From Chondrus crispus (lineage: Eukaryota > Rhodophyta > Florideophyceae > Gigartinales > Gigartinaceae): a stretch of DNA of 64,000 nucleotides. The stretch spans positions 805,429-869,428 of the forward strand of contig NW_005178809.1 in NCBI RefSeq assembly GCF_000350225.1. The letters are read 5' to 3'. This document shows positions 56,554 to 64,000 of this stretch, in pieces (position 1 is the first letter of the stretch; each line of letters opens with the position of its first letter). The translations under genes were made by a program, and so were the position numbers. The notes under the pieces were generated by a model. The model saw only the letters and a program-made list of their open reading frames with translations. It had not been told where the DNA came from and searched no databases.

Positions 56554-57753
56554 TCAATCCTTCTTCTTGCTCTCTTTGACCTCGTCTGCAATCATGCAAG
56601 CCTTCGCGAAAGGCAGAGTGCCGAAACCTGAAAACGCAACCGACTCAGCCCTCAAAGTTTGAATAACAGGACCATTGATCATGATTCTGCTTCCAGACAT
56701 GGTTGCATGGCTCACGCACCCCCCTGGGTTGCCATGTGCTTTCATACAAAAAGGCTCTTCGGTATCCACACTTTCGTTTCCAGAGGAGCGCTCACTAGTA
56801 TCGTCTTCTTCCGAAATGTATGCACCCAGGCCCTCTTCTTGTGACCTCGTTGCTTTCGGACCTTTTCGTTCAGCTGGATATCGAGCCTTGTGTTCTTCGT
56901 CGGCTTGAATCGAAGAAGCCTCCGGCGAGCTGGCAACTGCGCATGCGTTCTCAGCAAATTTCACACGTCCTCCTCTCCGCGATGTCAACTCTGTCGATGT
57001 TTCTGGGCAAAAGGCGCCGCTACTGTGTGTGCTGTGCTTTCCCTCCTCGGCCTTTTTGCCTTTGTTTTGAGAGCTCCTGTCGGGGTACTTCGTCTTGGAT
57101 GCAGCTCGGCTCAAAACATGCTCGTAGATGCGGGCGCCTTCCGTACTGCCTGAGGACTTCTCCACATTTTCCTCGTGTTGGGCCAAGGGCTCTTCTGCTG
57201 CGGGTATGTCTGGTTTTAAATCTGTCAAGTTACCCGTGGCAACCCACCGCTTAAGAGCTGAATCCTTCGGCGCAGACGTCTGCTGCTCGTGGCTTGCAAG
57301 GACGCGAGCAAGAGATTCGGTCGCGACGTGACCGGAGCAAAACCCTCGCTCTGGAATTTGCAGCAATGCAGAAGGGAGATTAACTGCGGCACCCGATGTC
57401 GTGGTCATCTTGCTGTTCGTCGAAGGCTCGTCTGTGGTATCCGTTTGGACTGTTTGTTCGAGAATAAAAGCATCCATCTTGTCCAAGACATGCATTTGCT
57501 GCTTGGCGACTTCATTCCCCGCTGTGGAGTACAGGTTCGGTGCCGAACGACAGACTTCACTTGAGTTAGAGTCAGTCGATTTTTTGGCGTCATTGCCCAG
57601 AGAAGTAGCCGTCTTCTGCCTCTGCTTTTCTGCGAGCACTTTTCGGTCCTTCTGACTAGTAGTAGGCGGGCGGGTGGAGCACTCATTCATCATGCGTTTT
57701 ATCTCCTCGCAAGTTGGCAGTGTATCCCACAAAGGAGGAACGTCCTCTTCCAT
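56554..57753 (-). CDS. Unknown disordered protein with a PP1-docking RVxF motif
   Basis: A single-exon frame of 399 residues from ATG 57753. I do not recognise the family. The product is highly charged, rich in Ser, Glu and Lys and probably mostly disordered. The sequence GGRVKFAEN (RVKF at 263-266) is an exact match to the RVxF motif with which regulatory subunits dock on protein phosphatase 1, flanked by basic residues upstream and acidic ones downstream. An ordered-looking, hydrophobic C-terminal segment follows (SRIMINGPVIQTLRAESVAF, residues ~355-374, to the KESKKKD end). The N-terminal part (DKMDAFILEQTVQTD, ~91-105) may form a helix. A TATA box lies about 123 bases upstream. A PP1 regulator is possible but rests on one short motif. 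Confidence 0.75.
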   Translation of the reverse strand: MEEDVPPLWDTLPTCEEIKRMMNECSTRPPTTSQKDRKVLAEKQRQKTATSLGNDAKKSTDSNSSEVCRSAPNLYSTAGNEVAKQQMHVLDKMDAFILEQTVQTDTTDEPSTNSKMTTTSGAAVNLPSALLQIPERGFCSGHVATESLARVLASHEQQTSAPKDSALKRWVATGNLTDLKPDIPAAEEPLAQHEENVEKSSGSTEGARIYEHVLSRAASKTKYPDRSSQNKGKKAEEGKHSTHSSGAFCPETSTELTSRRGGRVKFAENACAVASSPEASSIQADEEHKARYPAERKGPKATRSQEEGLGAYISEEDDTSERSSGNESVDTEEPFCMKAHGNPGGCVSHATMSGSRIMINGPVIQTLRAESVAFSGFGTLPFAKACMIADEVKESKKKD

Positions 57754-57875
57754 TGCGTGAAGAAAGAATTATTGAGACTGTTCCTGCGGCCGCGAAATAA
57801 TGCTGCGAGTAGAGTTGCTGTTTTAGCGATGATGAGGCAGAAAAGTCATAGCAAGAAGTTGGTGTCGTGATAATG

Positions 57876-57883
57876 TATTTATA
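57876..57883 (-). promoter_or_regulatory. TATA box of the RVxF gene
   Basis: TATAAATA on the minus strand, about 123 bases before the ATG at 57753, implying a leader of about 90 bases. Confidence 0.5.
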
Positions 57884-58699
57884 ATGGATTTGGTGTTGGC
57901 GGACATCGCATTAGTGGTTGAGCACTACTCTTTTTTTTCGTTTTTTCGTTTTTTCGTTTTTAGGGATGGATATTTCGGGGCCAATTACACTTTTTCTCAT
58001 CCATACAGCTTTTGAAGGGCCCTCGATGACGTATTCGCCGCCATGTGGACGCGCAAATCGAGCCTGTCGTTTAGGAGAAGAACAGCTGATTACATGGGTT
58101 CGAGAGGGGAAACACAATCGCAAATAATGAAAGACGCAACTCTCAAAGGAGCCCTACCCTCGTACAGATCCAGCGTGGTGCAATTCTGTGACGCCTTATT
58201 CAAGACGCTTTGAGGGCCGTTGCTACGATCTAATGCACGCAACATATGAAGTATGCATCCTGGTGGGAATAACGGCGATTCGCGGTTGGCAATTGCCTGT
58301 TTTAAATAGGTGCTTGCTGAGCTGCTTGAATTTGTATAAAAGTTATCTAATCCAGAGAAATATCCGCGGTAGGCCACAACTGTCGCCGCCTCATAAACAC
58401 CGACTGATGTATCTCTTGTCTCGATTTTGTTAATAATGCGGGTGAGGACGACTGCAGTAGGCACTGCCTACTGCAGTCCCCCCCCCCCATTTATTGCGTA
58501 TTAGGCACTAGTGGAGGTTTCCATTCGATTCGCTCGCTGGAAGGGCTTGTTTAGAACGGGGCTTTGCACTTGTTCGATAGTAGCGGTCCATACTATAAAA
58601 CAATTTCTTTAATTGGTCCCATAATGGCAAGTACTTGAGTGTTATACGTACTGTACCCTTAGTATTGTACAGTCCTGTGTACTGTGCCGGATCCGCTCT
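57884..58699. other. Spacer with tandem repeat and hairpins
   Basis: A (CGTTTTTT)n tract lies at about 57930-57961. A perfect hairpin GACTGCAGTAGGCA/TGCCTACTGCAGTC with a one-base loop is at 58450-58478, followed by a poly-C run. ACTGTAC/GTACAGT inverted motifs lie near 58655-58672. The 58090-58464 minus frame lacks an ATG and has no family. Confidence 0.55.
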
Positions 58700-60298
58700 C
58701 TATTCGACGTCCGAGTTATAATCAGATGCGCTGAAGGCGCTAGCCGCATGTGATAGCGACCGAGACGGTCGTCTCCCAGGTATTGCCTCTCCGTCAACCG
58801 CGTTCGGCCGTGTTGGTGCCACTCGCCTGCCTGAGCCCGTAATCGCCGCCACATTTTCCGCCCAGGTAGCATGTGCAGCATTGGTAATTTGGGTCTCCGG
58901 TGGTGCAGGAGACATAGGCTCTTCAACGCTAACCACCGGGATGCTCGCAGCTGAAACCTTGGAGACTGCTGTACGGAGGCCTCTGTCGGAGGCCGTTGAC
59001 AAATTTCGTCGCGGGCGTTGTGGCGGCGACATGGGTAAACCTGGCTCAGCCGAAATCTCCGCAAGAGTGCCAACTTCGATAGCATCCACATTTTCGGCCG
59101 AACGGGCAGGCTTCTTTGGCGACGCATGGCTATCCAGAAAGCTGCTAAAGAGTTCGTAGTTTGGCACCTGGTTGAAGGATAATTTCTTCAGCGCCAACAG
59201 GTACTCGATCATTCTCGGCGGGAGTCCCTGTACATGCTTGCTGGTAGCGAGTTCGCGCTTCAGCAGAACAATTTTTGCATGGTCCGTTGCCGAAAGCTTC
59301 TCAGGCAGATTTGACCACGGCAACGACCCCGTCATCATTTCAACCATCACGTAGCCTAGCGACTCGAGATCACTGCATCGATCCACGATGTGACGCTGGT
59401 GCGACAAGATCGACGCGTAGCGCGGCGTTCCAACGATCTCCGTGCGCGGCTGCATAGTTTGAAAGTTCCCCGTTATGGGACAGATAAAGTTCCAGGCGGT
59501 TGAGAAGCTAATCAGGTGATAGCCTCCGAGTTGCTTCCAGTCGCTGACAATATGCGCCGGCTGGATGTTTCCATGGACGTAGCCCGCGCGATGCAAAGCC
59601 TCAAGGCGGCCGACAATCGTGCAGCCTATGAGCATAGCGGCCTCGTGGTCAACCTTGTGTTTCCAAAACGGACGTTCATCCTCCAACGATGGCCCCAGCC
59701 GGTCCATGATGAGGACGTACCCGTCTAGGGCAGGCCCGAGGTAGCGCACTTTGGGGTTGTGCTCCTTGTGGATGTCATTATCGGCAAGGACTCTGCTCTC
59801 ATATACAATTCTGTCTCGCTCCAAACAGACTTTCCTGACCGGATCCGGCTCGTAGCGGATGGCGACGGCGTTACTGTGGCGCATATCGACGCCGCCCATA
59901 ACAATGGAGCTCGACCCCTGTGCGATCATGTCGATGACGACCCAGCGGTCATTGATGGGCCCGTTCTTCTTGAACTCGCGGACGACTTTTTTTTCCCGGG
60001 TCCCCGGCTTGACGGCGGCCGCCGCGCGGCGGTCGCGTTCGAACAGGGCCCTGTTGAGTTCGGTGATAGTGCGACGCCGTTCCTTGTCGAGAACGATGTT
60101 CTCGGCCTTGATGTTGATGAGGGCTTTTTGCAGCGCGGCCTCCTCCGCATCGATGCGTGCACGCGTGACTTTGAGCTCATTTTCTCTGCTCTTCACGTCG
60201 TTGAGGAGCGATTCCAGCATCCTCAGAGGGCGGCCCGGAAAAAAGACAGAGCCATCATCATTTTTACTGGCGCGAATATTGTTGTCTGAACTTTCCAT
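58700..60298 (-). CDS. CK1-like pseudokinase with N-terminal coiled coil
   Basis: A single-exon frame of 532 residues from ATG 60298. Residues ~25-95 are a charged predicted coiled coil (LLNDVKSRENELKVTRARID...). Residues ~118-390 are a protein kinase fold of the casein kinase 1 type, recognised by GTPRYASILSH (290-300) and DLESLGYVMVEMMTGSLPW (310-328). The catalytic residues are replaced: VAIK Lys is Arg148, HRDxKPxN reads HGNIQPAH (242-249), and DFG reads SFS (264-266); the glycine loop is AQGSSSIVMG. It should therefore not transfer phosphate. The tail (~395-532) is Ser/Pro/Ala-rich and disordered. It probably acts as a scaffold or binder, perhaps as a dimer through the coiled coil. A TATA box lies 65-72 bases upstream. 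An active CK1-type gene lies 1.6 kb further right. Confidence 0.9.
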   Translation of the reverse strand: MESSDNNIRASKNDDGSVFFPGRPLRMLESLLNDVKSRENELKVTRARIDAEEAALQKALINIKAENIVLDKERRRTITELNRALFERDRRAAAAVKPGTREKKVVREFKKNGPINDRWVVIDMIAQGSSSIVMGGVDMRHSNAVAIRYEPDPVRKVCLERDRIVYESRVLADNDIHKEHNPKVRYLGPALDGYVLIMDRLGPSLEDERPFWKHKVDHEAAMLIGCTIVGRLEALHRAGYVHGNIQPAHIVSDWKQLGGYHLISFSTAWNFICPITGNFQTMQPRTEIVGTPRYASILSHQRHIVDRCSDLESLGYVMVEMMTGSLPWSNLPEKLSATDHAKIVLLKRELATSKHVQGLPPRMIEYLLALKKLSFNQVPNYELFSSFLDSHASPKKPARSAENVDAIEVGTLAEISAEPGLPMSPPQRPRRNLSTASDRGLRTAVSKVSAASIPVVSVEEPMSPAPPETQITNAAHATWAENVAAITGSGRRVAPTRPNAVDGEAIPGRRPSRSLSHAASAFSASDYNSDVE

Positions 60299-60362
60299 GA
60301 TGCGATACTGGATTTAGTTTCTCGCAGGCCCCGGGCGAGGACATGAGTGGTACCACTCTCAC

Positions 60363-60370
60363 ATATATAG
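60363..60370 (-). promoter_or_regulatory. TATA box of the pseudokinase gene
   Basis: CTATATAT on the minus strand, 65-72 bases before the ATG at 60298. A 14-bp palindrome GAGTGGTACCACTC (60345-60358) lies just downstream, between TATA box and the expected start of transcription. Confidence 0.55.
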
Positions 60371-61916
60371 CTCCGCGTGGAACAGGAGACGACTTGGCAA
60401 GCGACACTGGTACGCTCTCGACGGACGCCAACACATGGAGGCCAGTGGTCAGGTTCTTGCTTTCACGACGCCTCTCTCCAAAACAGTGACCACACGCCCG
60501 CTCCGGCGGAAACTTGCGTGTTCGAGAGACGCGGAGGATTTTCATGCGACAAGAAAGCATGTGAGACTCAGCGCAGCCGCTTCCATCGCGCCCGCTCCGC
60601 TTGTACGGGCGCTGAACGAGACATGGGGCCTCTGTTGTGGAGAGAAAAACGATGACGCCCGTCTGGAAGACCATCCACAACACGTGTACACGTTTGTTTG
60701 AATACGTGTACACGCACTGTGAAATGATGACATCAGCTTCCAGGCCCTGCGCAGCGACCACTTCTATGACGACATCAGCTGCCCTTCTCTCACTCCTGGG
60801 TCCTCCCGCCCCGCCCTCCCCCCCCCCTCTCTCTTTGGTGCTCGAGATGGGCCGGCATCAGCTCCGTCGCTTTGCGGAATAAGAGAGGGGACGGCAAAAC
60901 ACTCTTGGCTGTGTCTGACGTGATCACTGGGTAAGGGTGGAAGCCATCATGTGCCATTGCTGAATACCGGCATGTTGGTCATCTTTACGGGAACTGTGCC
61001 GTTTTGGAAAGGAGGATTCGCGCCGACCAATTCTACTTTTACTGATAGTTGGTAGGCGGATAGCTGTCGGCCCAGGAGATGCTAGTGTCTGTCGGACCGT
61101 TAGTCCTCATATGATGACAAAAGTTACTTTATTTTTTCTAGACAACCCAACTCGCGATTTAACTTCTGTTTTTTGAAACCAGAAGGCCATCACCACCGCT
61201 AAATAGTTTGCTTGTCGATTCTAGTGAAAACCAACTTGTTGATGTATATAAAGGTGTACGAATGAAATGGCTGGCTTACTGTAAGCATTTTTCTTTAAGC
61301 TAATTTTATACCAGTGGCATAGAAACATGGCCTTGATGAGTACTTCCTATTAGGTTCTAACTTCAGAAAAAAAATTAAAACCAGTCAATCATCTACCAAG
61401 AAAATAGAAACTGTGGCCATCAAAGTTGAAAAGAAATAAAATTCGTAGATGTTTATGTTATAATAACGCTTGGTCGGATAGACGCAAGGACTTTCATGAT
61501 ACACTTTATCCAAGCTATTGCCCGGAGACATAAATTTGAGTATGGCCAGCTTTCTGCGAAGAATGCTTAGACAAGGAGACTGTTTAATAAGTTTGGCGGC
61601 GAGCAACGTGCACAGTCTCGGCTGCGCAGAGAATGGAAAGGTGATGGCGAAGGAAGGGGAGCTAAGGTAACTTGTCCGATTGTAGTTCTGGAAACGTGAA
61701 AGGCCCTGTTACGAATTGCAGGGTATTGTGCCCGTGTTGAGCCACAGAAATGTGAATATATCGAAGAGCGCACTGTTTGGAAACGTGCTCTGTAGAATTT
61801 GAAGCAATTGGTACTGCAAACGTATAAATCTTTTGCTTTTACTGGTTCATGAATTGCACCATTCTAAAAAGCATAAGATATGGAACTTCTGATTCTGTAA
61901 GATATGGGACTCTCTT
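60371..61916. other. Spacer between the two CK1-family genes
   Basis: No gene is supported. The palindrome ACGTGTACACGT occurs at 60682-60693 and, with its last base changed, at 60704-60715, about 385-420 bases upstream of the pseudokinase start. 60800-60830 is C-rich. The rest is AT-rich without visible features. Confidence 0.5.
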
Positions 61917-62798
61917 TTAGTTCATCCAATCAAGCCTGGATTTCACCTTCCATCCTCTCTTGTGAAGAGAACGGACGAAACTCCTTTGAATCCCAGAATA
62001 ATCTGGCTTCTCATCAAACCGCAGGTTTCGACTGTCTCTCAACAAGGTTAGAAAGCAGCTGGGCAGATCTTCACATAGTTCTGCGGTCGAATAACTCTTC
62101 TTACTGCGAAGCACGTCACCTTCAGACTCGATATCAGACCAGGGCAGATATCCCTTTGCGAGAGTGAGGAGCGTATATGCAAAAGACTCGAGATCATCCC
62201 TTCTTGTTAATCTCCTTCCTTTGTGACTGCGAATGGATGCGTACGTAATGGTGCCTCGCAATCCATGACCTTCGCCCTCGTCAGCTATGTGGTGTCGACC
62301 AGATCTATACTTAGCCACCAGGCCAAAATCGACTAGTTGAATCTCACTTGGGTACCGTCTCCCAATCATCATGTTGTCAGGTTTGATGTCACGATGAACG
62401 TATCCTAAACTATGGATTGTTCTAAGGAGGTCTATGCCTTGAACGCCAACGCAAAGGACAGTCTTAAGTGAGAATGTCCCGTTCTCTTGGTGTACCAGAT
62501 CGTGCAGTGACTTTCCAAGTAAAGATATGACAAGGGCCCGATAAGAACCATCACTTGTTCTCCCGTAATCGTACATAGTTGGAAATCCTGGAGCATTGCC
62601 AAGGGCCTTGTAAAACTGGTATTCATTTGGCAAAGAGGAGTTGCGTGTATTAACAGGCTCTGTTTTGACAGCAACCTTGTGTCTTTCGTCGTAGAGATCA
62701 TAAGCTTTATAAACTACGCCATACCCACCAGAACTGAGCTTGCGAGAAACGGCCCATTTGTCCATAAGGACGGTACCCTCGATGTGATCCCTCGCCAT
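61917..62798 (-). CDS. CK1-family protein kinase
   Basis: A single-exon frame of 293 residues from ATG 62798, just the kinase domain without a long tail. All catalytic elements are present: glycine loop LSSGGYGVVYKA (21-32), VAVK Lys45, HRDIKPDN (135-142), DFG (157-159). The CK1 signature replaces the usual APE block: RGTITYASIRSHKGRRLTRRDDLESFAY (181-208) and LPWSDI (218-223). It should be an active Ser/Thr kinase of the cytosol or nucleus with CK1-like preference. It is shorter than typical CK1 isoforms (which carry a regulatory C-tail) and rather diverged, so its own targets are unknown. There is no strong TATA box; TTATACC near 62823 is a weak candidate. Confidence 0.9.
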   Translation of the reverse strand: MARDHIEGTVLMDKWAVSRKLSSGGYGVVYKAYDLYDERHKVAVKTEPVNTRNSSLPNEYQFYKALGNAPGFPTMYDYGRTSDGSYRALVISLLGKSLHDLVHQENGTFSLKTVLCVGVQGIDLLRTIHSLGYVHRDIKPDNMMIGRRYPSEIQLVDFGLVAKYRSGRHHIADEGEGHGLRGTITYASIRSHKGRRLTRRDDLESFAYTLLTLAKGYLPWSDIESEGDVLRSKKSYSTAELCEDLPSCFLTLLRDSRNLRFDEKPDYSGIQRSFVRSLHKRGWKVKSRLDWMN

Positions 62799-64000
62799 TT
62801 GACAGAAAAATGAATGCTGGTATAAGGCCTACAGATTACAAAAGATGTGCGAGAGGGAAACTTGATGGTGAGTTTGAAGCCAGGCCACACGGGGTTTTAT
62901 AGTCACAGGACAAAGTTCATAATCTTTATTCTCTGCAAGACTTTGTCGGCATGGAAGTATGGAATCCTGAACGGTCATTCTGACCGAAATGGAAACAGTT
63001 CCGTTCTTTGTGGGTCTTATAATATCATTTCAGCTTTTAACCAAACCGGAACGAAGCAATAGTGAACGGTCTTTCGCCGTGTTGAAGACCGAAGTCCCTT
63101 GATATCCTCCGCATCTGACATGCATGTGAAGAGACCAGTCGCTATCGGGTGACTAAAAAATATCTCTAAACCTTTCCCTCTGAATCATATACAGCCCCGT
63201 CCATGTTTCGATGTTCGCCTTGTTTTTGTGAACATCATGAAACTTGTGGTGGCACCCACGTTGAGAACCACATCCTATTTTTGCGGATATTCAGACAGAC
63301 TCGGAATTCTCCAAAGCGAGACAAAGCCACAACACCCATACAATTGTATTCCAACCGGGTTTGTATCGTTTCTGAATGCTTTCTTACGTATCCTTTTAAC
63401 TTAACAGCAAAAAAGCGTAAGAGTAAAAGAAGAAGTGGCATCTCATGACACTCTAGGTTTAGTTAAAACAAGTCGCTATTAATAGAAATTAATTTCGATA
63501 GCCTCTCTAGTTGCAGGAGTTGGTCTCAAAAAAATTCAATTCTCTCGGTTCCAATGGCTCGCAATACTTAACGGCCATTCAGGGAATTTCATGCGCTTGA
63601 TATTTACATGACTAGAACTAACAGGACGCTTTACATTCCTAAGGTTAAAAAGGAGCGCGCGAGACCTGCTAATGGCAAGTCTGGACAGGTCACCACGAAA
63701 CGGGAACGGAGTTCAGAACGAAGAGCAGCAACTTAGTACCTGACGAGGGAACATAAAACGGAAGTACGTATCGCTGAGAAAATGATTCTGCAGCGATTGA
63801 GTTTGCGGATAAATGTACCGGAACTATGTTAAATATGTCGAAGTCAGTCACACTCCTTTCAAGCTGGTCTTGTATTTCGATAGGAATAAATGGAATCGAG
63901 GACCACAAAGATCCATGAATACGAATTCAGCTGAACCTCTGTCCCCCCCGCTTCCCAAAGTCCCAAAGTCCTGCAGAAAATTAAAGCTTCAGGTGCAGGA
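62799..64000. other. Right-end spacer
   Basis: No gene, repeat or transposon end is recognised; only short AT-rich frames. Confidence 0.5.

Noticed and set aside
1-64000. CRISPR arrays, rRNA genes, bacterial operons or riboswitches
   Set aside because: None seen; gene structure, promoters and transposons are eukaryotic.

Overview
The window is eukaryotic nuclear DNA from a repeat-rich genome with few introns. It shows LTR retrotransposons, Harbinger and pogo DNA transposons, TATA boxes close to start codons and mostly single-exon host genes. A florideophyte red alga such as Chondrus crispus fits best. That is an inference from the gene set (a red-algal/oomycete-like secreted LPMO relative, CK1-type kinases, a microsomal P450) and from the compact genes; no rRNA or organelle marker is present to prove it.

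Layout: 1-1643 is the 3' part of a Copia pol gene. A higher-order minisatellite follows at about 2545-3370, then a whole-looking Copia element (Copia-A, 3451-8457, minus) and a broken chromodomain-type Gypsy element (8797-13990, plus) with clear 5-bp target duplications. 14265-17480 holds two decayed DNA transposases (pogo/Tigger, then a DDE_Tnp_4 type). 17.6-30.5 kb is mostly non-genic, with tandem repeats, a CACGTG-box cluster, a candidate solo LTR, several hairpins and a decayed transposase-like protein (24.1-25.8 kb). A full-length PIF/Harbinger element with TAA target duplications lies at 30612-35103, with convergent transposase and Myb-like genes, both broken. A second, older Copia element (Copia-B) spans 35948-40043. 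After it come two copies of a ~295-bp TA-flanked MITE (40385, 46243), an internally deleted Harbinger copy (40779-41770) and a Copia LTR relic (46639).

The host genes all lie in the right quarter and all on the minus strand: a cytochrome P450 (47458-49023), an alpha/beta hydrolase with one 100-nt intron and a scaffold gap in its 5' part (51335-52382), a broken secreted chitin-binding type-4/LPMO-like gene (54541-55574), an unknown protein with a PP1-docking RVxF motif (56554-57753), a CK1-like pseudokinase with a coiled-coil N-terminus (58700-60298) and a normal-looking CK1-family kinase (61917-62798). Each has its own spacer, so they are separate genes, not an operon. The only functional link visible is the pair of adjacent CK1-family genes, one apparently live and one apparently catalytically dead.

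The most unusual signal is a class of short, near-perfect hairpins and palindromes with unrelated arm sequences, scattered in non-coding DNA and often in adjacent pairs. Six lie within 46915-47336 just downstream of the P450, including a perfect 46-bp palindrome, and two long ones sit back to back at 32366-32483 between the convergent Harbinger genes. Also notable are the unequal LTRs shared by both Copia elements, and the use of opposite ends of what looks like the same initiator tRNA as primer by the Copia and Gypsy elements.
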